DNA from: Microcaldota archaeon
GTDB taxonomy: Archaea > Micrarchaeota > Micrarchaeia > Burarchaeales > JAKAKT01
Assembly (NCBI GenBank): GCA_026396425.1
Contig: JAPLWU010000021.1
Location: 1-5,561, forward strand
Direction: 5' to 3'
DNA length: 5,561 nucleotides
Part shown: positions 1 to 4,179 of the stretch, one piece after another
How positions within the stretch are numbered: the stretch's first letter is position 1
Layout of the letters: each line of letters begins with the position of its first letter
The notes under the pieces: generated by a model
Seen by the model: the letters and a program-made list of their open reading frames with translations, nothing else
Told to the model about the DNA's origin: nothing
Databases searched by the model: none
Program-made: the position numbers and the translations under genes

Positions 1-111
1 GAGGACGAGAGCGAGCGTAAGCAGCGCGATATTTTTCGGGGAAGACATTCCCTTCTTCACTCCATCAAAACATCCGGCAAGCCAGCTTTTCCAATTTGTG
101 TTGTTTTTCAT
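1..111 (-). CDS. N-terminal fragment of an unidentified protein, probably secreted or membrane-anchored
   Basis: An ATG at 109-111 opens a frame of 37 codons that stays open to the left edge, so only the N-terminus is visible. It begins MKNNTNWKSWLAGCFDGVKK. After a short Lys-containing stretch it ends in a hydrophobic run (NIALLTLALVL, about residues 27-37), which looks like the start of a membrane helix or late signal anchor. The start is supported by GGGG (minus strand, 119-122) seven bases before the ATG. The codons read smoothly. No family is recognisable from 37 residues. It is probably transcribed from the TATA box at 301-308 through a leader of about 165 bases. That the frame is a gene is fairly likely; its function is unknown. 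Confidence 0.6.
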   Translation of the reverse strand, partial: MKNNTNWKSWLAGCFDGVKKGMSSPKNIALLTLALVL

Positions 112-345
112 ATTTTATCCCCTCGTGGTTTTATCATCAAACTGATAAGAAGAAACGTAAGCGATTATGGAACAAGACCATTTAGGCCAAACTCGACAAT
201 AGTCGAAACGCAAGATGCTGTCTCCCCCCTGATTCGGAAACAATGCGGGTATAATTTGGGATAACCGCTTATCTCCAACCCATTATTATGCCAGACATTG
301 TTTATAAACTTTTTGCGGACGCATTTTGCCCTTTTTTTGGGTTTT
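112..345 (-). other. Gene-poor stretch with three short inverted repeats; possible structured 5' leader
   Basis: No convincing coding region is seen between the left-edge gene and the stop codon of the receiver-domain gene. Three perfect inverted repeats occur: TTATCA/TGATAA (131-136 and 143-148, 6-base loop), TCGAC/GTCGA (193-197 and 202-206, 4-base loop) and GATAA/TTATC (260-264 and 269-273, 4-base loop). All three lie between the minus-strand TATA box at 301-308 and the start codon at 111, so they could fold in a leader transcript or act as protein-binding sites. The stems are only 5-6 bp, so chance is a real alternative. Confidence 0.35.
301..315 (-). promoter_or_regulatory. Archaeal promoter (TATA box plus BRE-like element) for the left-edge gene
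   Basis: TTTATAAA at 301-308 is a consensus-like archaeal TATA box. It is palindromic, but the A-rich block CAAAAAG directly upstream on the minus strand (309-315) resembles a TFB-recognition element and points transcription leftward. The plus-strand flank (ACATTG) fits less well. A start about 26 bases from the box centre would fall near 278. That leaves a leader of roughly 165 bases before the ATG at 111. Confidence 0.5.
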
Positions 346-951
346 TCAGCCAAAACCGCGCGGCTTTGCGCTTCTGCTCCTCTTACTAGTATTATAGTTA
401 CTGCGATTCCCTGCCTCAGTGCGATTCCCTGCGGGCAGGTCAAACGCGCTCCGCCAGTTCTGGAGGCGGTAATGACTTTTCTCATGTCGTGTGCCCCGCC
501 CAAGTCCTCCTCGCGCCACCGAGGTTGCCCCTTTTTTCTTTGCTATTGCCAGAAGTATGGCTCGGAACTTTTCCGGGCCTTCACCGAACCACGCCTCGTC
601 GTTTTTATTCAGGACGGCGGTGGGTTTGTTGGACTTGACGCATTCCGACCTGCTCCGCAACTCCCCTTCGTTTGAGCAGCTGCTCAGTATGACTACGGGC
701 ACTTTGGCATCGCTCAATACGCAGCGGATTTGCTCCAATACCTTCGGCCCGCCATAGGGCATGGTGAAGTCGATGGTGACAAGGTCGAACGGCCTGCCGG
801 ACTGTTTGGCTTTTTTGTATTCCGCAATGCCGGGCTTTCCATCGTCGGCCTCGACTATTTCGTGCGGAGTATTGCCGAGTATTTTTTTTATCGCTTCCTT
901 CGGAATATCCCGCTCAAACTCGTCGTCGTCGATTACCAAAACTCTTATCAC
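346..951 (-). CDS. Stand-alone CheY-like response regulator receiver protein with an odd C-terminal tail
   Basis: This is a receiver (REC) domain that would take a phosphoryl group from a histidine kinase in the cytoplasm. From the GTG at 949-951 the protein is 201 residues and begins MIRVLVIDDDEFERD. The acidic pocket is D8-D10, the phospho-acceptor is D61 in LVTIDFTMP, the switch Ser is S90 in VVILSS, and the conserved Lys is K116 in AVLNK. The domain ends near residue 140. I prefer the GTG to a TTG four codons upstream because GGGG (958-961) sits six bases before it and the receiver fold starts there. There is no DNA-binding output domain. Residues ~148-201 are rich in Arg, Ser and Asn and contain an AGNR repeat from a 13-base DNA repeat. 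This tail looks like a frameshifted or newly acquired extension. An upstream PAS relic suggests it once sat in a sensor-regulator pair. Its kinase is not in this window. Confidence 0.85.
   Translation of the reverse strand: MIRVLVIDDDEFERDIPKEAIKKILGNTPHEIVEADDGKPGIAEYKKAKQSGRPFDLVTIDFTMPYGGPKVLEQIRCVLSDAKVPVVILSSCSNEGELRSRSECVKSNKPTAVLNKNDEAWFGEGPEKFRAILLAIAKKKGATSVARGGLGRGTRHEKSHYRLQNWRSAFDLPAGNRTEAGNRSNYNTSKRSRSAKPRGFG
402..432. repeat. 13-base direct repeat, two copies 18 bases apart
   Basis: TGCGATTCCCTGC occurs exactly at 402-414 and again at 420-432. On the minus strand it falls in the tail of the receiver gene and encodes AGNR twice. The 18-base period keeps the reading frame. It looks like a small tandem duplication. 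Only two copies are present. Confidence 0.6.
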
Positions 952-974
952 AAAATTCCCCAAGCAGAATTTGC

Positions 975-991
975 ATTTTCGAAAATAAAAA
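975..991 (-). promoter_or_regulatory. Likely promoter of the receiver gene, overlapping a perfect 12-base palindrome
   Basis: On the minus strand TTTTTATTTT (982-991) is a TATA-like element about 35 bases upstream of the GTG at 951. Transcription would start near 960, giving a very short leader that still contains the GGGG ribosome site. Overlapping it, ATTTTCGAAAAT (975-986) is a perfect 12-base palindrome. It could be an operator, although its AT-rich sequence makes chance plausible. Confidence 0.35.
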
Positions 992-1011
992 GGCTTTGGT
1001 AGGGGAATACG

Positions 1012-1134
1012 CTACAGCAATCTCTTCTCGCCTTCCAATTTCTGTATTTGCGTGATGTCCTGCGAGAATTCCAAAGTTCCGGGGAATTTTCCTTTTTCAT
1101 CGCGCACGGCGAAGTAGAATTTCGGGCGTGAGAT
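1012..1134 (-). pseudogene. 3' relic of a PAS-domain sensor gene (DUF438/PAS type)
   Basis: Forty in-frame codons before a TAG at 1012-1014 read as the end of a PAS domain. The fragment contains FYFAVRDEKGKF, GTLEFSQDIT, and then QIQKLEGEKRLL. This FAVRD / GTLE-QDIT / LEGEKRLL pattern is what I know from the last strands of the PAS domain in DUF438-type archaeal and bacterial proteins. Immediately upstream in the same frame is a stop codon (complement of 1135-1137). There is no start codon, and the DNA beyond belongs to the divergent SemiSWEET gene, so the 5' part has been deleted. The relic ends about 60 bases before the receiver gene on the same strand, suggesting a former sensor-receiver pair. 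The reading of the fragment is firm; the exact family is from memory of the motif. Confidence 0.75.
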
Positions 1135-1141
1135 TTAAAAA
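1134..1141 (+). promoter_or_regulatory. TATA box of the SemiSWEET gene
   Basis: TTTAAAAA fits the archaeal TATA consensus. About 26 bases from its centre lies position 1163-1164, only two or three bases before the GTG at 1166. The gene would therefore be transcribed almost without a leader, which agrees with the absence of a Shine-Dalgarno site. The box sits exactly where the PAS relic is cut off. Confidence 0.5.
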
Positions 1142-1165
1142 TTAGCAGTGGCACATGCTGTTAAC

Positions 1166-1420
1166 GTGATTGAGGACGTAATCGGTTATCTCGGCGGATT
1201 TTTCATCATGGTTAGCTTCATCCCGCAGGTAATCAAGTCGTATAGGACGAAAAGCGTCGGGGATTTGTCCGTCGGGATGATTCTCGCGACACTGGTGGGG
1301 ACCGTTTTTTGGATTGCGTATGGTTTTCTAATCAATAGCACGCCTATAATCGTAATGAACTCAATCTTCGGGATTGTAGTGCTGGTTCAGCTGTACCTGA
1401 AAATCAAACATGAAAAGTGA
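1166..1420 (+). CDS. SemiSWEET-type sugar transporter (PQ-loop / MtN3 family)
   Basis: SemiSWEETs are three-helix proteins that dimerise in the membrane and carry sugars down their gradient. The 84-residue protein has three membrane segments: about residues 5-23, 35-56 and 60-80. The PQ-loop motif is P20-Q21 in SFIPQVIKSYRTKSVGDLS. W49 in helix 2 and N65 in helix 3 (MNSIFG) fall where family members have conserved substrate-site Trp and Asn residues. Length matches the family (roughly 85-100). I chose the GTG at 1166 because the protein then starts like its relatives and the TATA box predicts transcription starting just before it. A GTG at 1148 would add MAHAVN and has no ribosome site either. 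The gene seems to stand alone, with the PadR promoter beginning 30 bases after its stop. The transported sugar cannot be told from sequence. Confidence 0.88.
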   Translation: MIEDVIGYLGGFFIMVSFIPQVIKSYRTKSVGDLSVGMILATLVGTVFWIAYGFLINSTPIIVMNSIFGIVVLVQLYLKIKHEK

Positions 1421-1449
1421 TATTTAAGTCCGTTTGCCAGCGCGGAAGG

Positions 1450-1457
1450 TTTAAATA
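1450..1457 (+). promoter_or_regulatory. TATA box of the PadR-ABC exporter operon
   Basis: TTTAAATA is a perfect match to the archaeal TATA consensus. Its centre is about 35 bases before the PadR ATG at 1489, so transcription should start near 1480 with a leader of roughly ten bases. No Shine-Dalgarno site precedes that ATG, as expected for a near-leaderless message. No comparable box was seen between the operon genes. Confidence 0.65.
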
Positions 1458-1486
1458 TCTTTTGTGATAAATATCGCATTAGATAT
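1455..1486 (+). promoter_or_regulatory. Nested palindromic operator, probably bound by the PadR repressor
   Basis: Two inverted repeats share one centre (1470.5). The inner is TGTGATA-AA-TATCGCA (1463-1478), with six of seven pairs matching. The outer is ATATCT (1455-1460) with AGATAT (1481-1486), all six matching. The site starts inside the TATA box, covers the predicted transcription start and ends just before the PadR ATG, so a bound dimer would block initiation. PadR regulators usually control their own operons, so this protein is the obvious candidate ligand; that link is inferred. Confidence 0.6.
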
Positions 1487-1488
1487 GT

Positions 1489-2034
1489 ATGAAACGCGAC
1501 AGCGGAGGACGCGGCGAAGCCGAAGGCCCCGGATGCATGCACTTCTTCCTTAAGGGATTCCTCGAGAAGCTCGTGCTTTCCGAGGCGGGCCAAAAGCCGA
1601 CTTCAGGAATGGATATCATGGAATTCGTGAAGAGCGCGACCAACGGGATGTGGTCGCCGAGCCCCGGCGCGATATATCCGCTGCTGGCGAGGATGGAGGA
1701 GGAAGGGCTCATAAGGGCCGCGCTGTCCGCCGGCGGGAAGGGGAGAAGGAGCATAATGTACACGGCGACAGCCGCAGGGAAGAGGAAGCTCGAAACTGGC
1801 AAGAAACGGATGTTCAGGAATTCCGAGATGATGATGAGGATAATGATGCCGCTCATGATGCGCGTGATGCACGGCGGGGATGTCGAGGTGGCCAAGCTCC
1901 ACGAACTTTCCGACCTGATAAGCGAGAACCGCGCGAGCATGCTCTCGATGCCGAAAAAGGAGCGGGAGAGGGAGCTCGACAGGATGATTTCTGTTTTCAA
2001 GAAGATAAGGGAGGACAGGGAGAAAGGTAAATAA
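1489..2034 (+). CDS. PadR-family transcriptional regulator, likely repressor of the downstream ABC exporter
   Basis: PadR proteins are dimeric winged-helix regulators, often of drug efflux or stress genes. The winged helix covers about residues 17-102. It contains the family hallmarks SGMDIMEFV (39-47) and WSPSPGAIYPLLARMEEEGLI (55-75), then a basic wing (GGKGRRSIMYTATAAG). Residues 131-178 are charged and helical, suiting the PadR C-terminal dimerisation region. At 181 residues it matches longer family members. Between the two parts, residues 114-127 contain eight Met, spaced so that many fall on one face of a helix. The first 16 residues are Gly-rich and probably disordered. The ATG at 1489 is about ten bases from the predicted transcription start, and a nested palindrome lies just upstream. 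It is the first gene of the operon, with the ATPase 66 bases downstream. Family assignment is firm; autorepression and the ligand are inferred. Confidence 0.9.
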   Translation: MKRDSGGRGEAEGPGCMHFFLKGFLEKLVLSEAGQKPTSGMDIMEFVKSATNGMWSPSPGAIYPLLARMEEEGLIRAALSAGGKGRRSIMYTATAAGKRKLETGKKRMFRNSEMMMRIMMPLMMRVMHGGDVEVAKLHELSDLISENRASMLSMPKKERERELDRMISVFKKIREDREKGK

Positions 2035-2055
2035 TCGAATTCAAGGAGGACGGGA

Positions 2056-2064
2056 AGAGGGGAG
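2056..2064 (+). promoter_or_regulatory. Shine-Dalgarno site that serves a 9-codon leader rather than the ATPase ATG
   Basis: The purine run AGAGGGGAG ends six bases before a GTG at 2071 and 36 bases before the ATPase ATG at 2101. Another strong purine run, AAGGAGGA (2043-2050), lies further upstream. No ribosome site is seen within 15 bases of 2101. Initiation in this gap should therefore occur at 2071. Confidence 0.5.
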
Positions 2065-2070
2065 AAAACC

Positions 2071-2100
2071 GTGAAGCAATCAATTCTGGGTTGTGTTTGA
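2071..2100 (+). CDS. Possible 9-residue leader peptide coupled to the ABC ATPase start
   Basis: GTG at 2071 begins a mini-frame reading MKQSILGCV and ending in TGA at 2098-2100, directly abutting the ATPase ATG at 2101. It is preceded by a well-placed ribosome site (2056-2064), while the ATPase itself has none. A ribosome finishing the peptide would stop exactly on the next start codon and could reinitiate. The peptide could be just a coupling device or could respond to a ligand by stalling. It is too short to judge by homology or codon use, so chance remains possible. Confidence 0.4.
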   Translation: MKQSILGCV

Positions 2101-3096
2101 ATGGCTGAAGAATTCATAATAGAAGCCAAGAAGCTCTGCAAGTCCTTCGGCAGCCTGCAGGCCGTGAAATGCGTGGACTTGAAGGTGAAGAAGGGCGAGA
2201 TTTTCGGCTTCCTCGGGCCCAACGGGGCGGGCAAGAGCACGGTCATCAACATGCTCACCACCATGCTCACGCCTACGAGCGGGACGGCGAGGGTGGCGGG
2301 CTATGACATAGTCGCGGAGGACAACAGGGTGCGCGAGAACATTGGAATAGTCCCGCAGGAGATACTGCTCGAGAACCAGCTCTCGGCGAGGGAGAACCTC
2401 GAGTTCTACGGAAAGCTCTACCACATGAGGAAGGAGGACATGGAGGCGAGGATTCCCGACCTCCTAGAAATGGCCGAGCTCACGAATAGGGCCAACGACC
2501 AGGTGAAAACTTTTTCCGGAGGCATGAAGCGGAGGTTGGAGATAGCCAAGGCGTTCATGCACAGGCCGAAAATAATAATCATGGACGAGCCCACAATCGG
2601 CCTCGACATCCAGACGAGGATGGTGATTTGGGAGAGAATCAGGGAGCTGAACAAGATGGGAATCACGATTTTCATCACGACGCATTACATGGAGGAGGCC
2701 GACCTGCTGTGCGACAGGGTCGCCATCATGGACCAGGGCGAGATAAAGGCAATCGGGACCCCGGACGAGCTCAAGCACGGAATCAGCAAGGGCAGCATAG
2801 TCGAGGTCGAGTTCACGGGCCCGCAGGAGAAATTCATAAAGGAGATTGGCAAGCTCTGCAACGACGCAAAGATAACCGAGAACCACGGCCATGTCGTAAA
2901 ATTCACGTGCAAGGACCCGGTAAACGCGATTAAGAGAATCATAGAGAATGCCGGGCCGGCCGGAGTGAAAATCGACAACGTTTCGATGCACGAGCCTTCG
3001 CTCGACGATGTCTTCGTGCATTACACGGGCAGGCAAATCAGGGAGCAGAGCGCCGAGAACCTGCAGGGGAAATTCTTTGCGAAGATGAGAGGGTAA
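2101..3096 (+). CDS. ABC transporter ATP-binding protein, DrrA/CcmA-like (ABC-2 exporter class)
   Basis: This is the cytoplasmic ATPase that would power the permease encoded next. All nucleotide-binding motifs are intact: Walker A GPNGAGKST (39-47), Q-loop Q86 in GIVPQE, signature FSGGMKRR (138-145), Walker B KIIIMDEPT with catalytic E163, D-loop GLD (167-169) and switch H195 in FITTHYMEEAD. After about residue 240 a C-terminal domain of roughly 80 residues follows, typical of daunorubicin-resistance type ATPases (DUF4162-like), ending with LDDVFVHYTGRQIRE. At 331 residues it has the usual length for this group. The fold begins at residue 5, so the ATG at 2101 must be right, although no ribosome site precedes it; translation probably depends on the mini-frame ending at 2100. 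The substrate is not determinable. Drugs, lipids or surface polymers are all used by relatives. Confidence 0.95.
   Translation: MAEEFIIEAKKLCKSFGSLQAVKCVDLKVKKGEIFGFLGPNGAGKSTVINMLTTMLTPTSGTARVAGYDIVAEDNRVRENIGIVPQEILLENQLSARENLEFYGKLYHMRKEDMEARIPDLLEMAELTNRANDQVKTFSGGMKRRLEIAKAFMHRPKIIIMDEPTIGLDIQTRMVIWERIRELNKMGITIFITTHYMEEADLLCDRVAIMDQGEIKAIGTPDELKHGISKGSIVEVEFTGPQEKFIKEIGKLCNDAKITENHGHVVKFTCKDPVNAIKRIIENAGPAGVKIDNVSMHEPSLDDVFVHYTGRQIREQSAENLQGKFFAKMRG
3087..3093 (+). promoter_or_regulatory. Ribosome-binding site of the permease, inside the end of the ATPase gene
   Basis: GAGAGGG sits seven bases before the permease ATG at 3101 and overlaps the last codons of the ATPase gene. It fixes the permease start and indicates tight co-translation of the pair. 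Confidence 0.55.
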
Positions 3097-3100
3097 TCGA

Positions 3101-4141
3101 ATGAGCATGCTTGGCGACGCATACACAATCTGGCAAAAGGAGATGCAGATATGGGCAAAGACGCCTGTGGTCAACCTGGCCAGGGCATTCATGATGCCCA
3201 TTCTCTGGCTAGTGATATTCGGGAACGTTTTCGGGGGAAGCGCGAGCAACGTGCCCATAGCATTGGTGATGGAGGACAACGGGTATTACGCGCAGACTTT
3301 CGCGCACGCGCTCACCGAGGGGAATACGCTCAAGATAGCGGCGAATACGAATTATGAGGACGCGCTCAATTTGCTCGATAACAGGAAAGTGACCGCAGTT
3401 GTTTTCATACCCCCCACGTTCTCGGATGAGATTAAGGCAGGGGAGCCTGCCAAGGTGCAGGTGAGCATTGACTCCACCACCCCTCTGCTTTCGGGCGCGG
3501 TTGAAGGCGCGCTTGCCCGTGCGAAGGCAACTTTTGCGGCCGGGATAGCGGCCGCGCAGAATGCCGGCGCGGACGGGGCGCCACAGGCAGGAGCTTTCGC
3601 AGGGGGAATGGGATTGATACTTGACAGGGAACTGGGAACGCTGAAGATGCTCATGGCAGCCCCGATTGACAAGATGTCGATAGTTCTCGGGAAGATAACT
3701 TCGGGCGTCACGCAGTCGCTCGTTTCCGGCGGGATTGCGCTGCTGATTGCGATGGTTATCGGGGTTCAGGTGAAGACGGGAATACTCGGAATATTTCTCG
3801 TGTTCGGCGTGCTGACGCTCGTGGCTTTCGGGTTCATCGGGATGACAGTGGCGCTCGCGGCGAGAATCAGGAGCCTGGAGAGCTTCATGATGGCAGTGCA
3901 GACGATTGTGATGCCCATCTGGTTCCTCTCGGGCTCGCTTTACCCGATAGAGACGATACCGGCGTGGCTCAAGCCGATTGCGCTCGTGAACCCGCTGACT
4001 TACGCAACCGAGGCCGTCAGGTCGCTCATGATTCGCGGGGTCATCTGGTCGACTTTCGTCTTCGATATCGCCGTGCTCGTGGTGTTCTCGGCAATAATGG
4101 TGTTCATAGGAACGCGCGCGTTCAAGAGAACGCTCGAGTGA
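3101..4141 (+). CDS. ABC-2 type exporter permease, apparently lacking its second membrane helix
   Basis: This is the membrane partner of the preceding ATPase, starting four bases after it. Residues 1-25 are cytoplasmic, followed by helix 1 (~26-45, MMPILWLVIFGNVFGG). A large extracytoplasmic domain (~48-155) carries the usual ALVMEDN and TAVVFIPPTFSDEI pattern. The cytoplasmic coupling motif DRELGTLKMLMAAP is at 175-188. Later helices are at ~203-223, 228-252, 262-282 and 317-337, with the conserved PLTYATEAVR (298-307) between the last two. Relatives have a full helix just before the DREL motif. Here only about 12 weakly hydrophobic residues (GAFAGGMGLIL) follow an Ala/Gly-rich stretch, giving five helices rather than six. 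The length of 346 is shorter than the ~370-380 I expect. An in-frame deletion, a real structural variant or an assembly error could explain this. Family is certain; an intact function is not. Confidence 0.93.
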   Translation: MSMLGDAYTIWQKEMQIWAKTPVVNLARAFMMPILWLVIFGNVFGGSASNVPIALVMEDNGYYAQTFAHALTEGNTLKIAANTNYEDALNLLDNRKVTAVVFIPPTFSDEIKAGEPAKVQVSIDSTTPLLSGAVEGALARAKATFAAGIAAAQNAGADGAPQAGAFAGGMGLILDRELGTLKMLMAAPIDKMSIVLGKITSGVTQSLVSGGIALLIAMVIGVQVKTGILGIFLVFGVLTLVAFGFIGMTVALAARIRSLESFMMAVQTIVMPIWFLSGSLYPIETIPAWLKPIALVNPLTYATEAVRSLMIRGVIWSTFVFDIAVLVVFSAIMVFIGTRAFKRTLE

Positions 4142-4168
4142 GAGTGAGGAGCGGAAAATAATATTCAA

Positions 4169-4175
4169 AGGTGAT
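4169..4175 (+). promoter_or_regulatory. Strong Shine-Dalgarno site of the surface-protein gene
   Basis: AGGTGAT, complementary to the conserved end of 16S rRNA (ATCACCT), ends four bases before the ATG at 4180. It decides the start over a second in-frame ATG at residue 10, which has no such site. Confidence 0.65.
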
Positions 4176-4179
4176 TTGG

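Noticed and set aside
124..150. TGATGA on the minus strand, resembling a C box of a C/D guide RNA
   Set aside because: No matching D box or kink-turn arrangement was found at a suitable distance.
115..213. Minus-strand 32-residue frame from a TTG at 211-213 after a GGGGGGAG run, ending three bases before the left-edge gene
   Set aside because: A TTG start, no recognisable sequence, and the downstream gene already has its own ribosome site; too weak to call a gene.
298..757. Plus-strand open frames of 88-125 codons opposite the receiver gene
   Set aside because: They overlap a clear receiver domain on the other strand, have no domain-like sequence, and are best explained as antisense shadows.
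1479..2270. A 263-codon minus-strand frame opposite the PadR gene and the start of the ATPase gene
   Set aside because: It covers two confidently identified plus-strand genes and is rich in Ser/Leu/Pro as expected from antisense reading.
2032..3102. The 9-mer TAATCGAAT at both the PadR stop (2032-2040) and the ATPase stop (3094-3102)
   Set aside because: Both include a stop codon and a common short context; two copies of a 9-mer are not enough to claim a shared element.
3209..4168. A 319-codon minus-strand frame opposite the permease gene
   Set aside because: Arg/His/Glu-rich composition typical of the antisense of a hydrophobic membrane protein; the permease reading is unambiguous.
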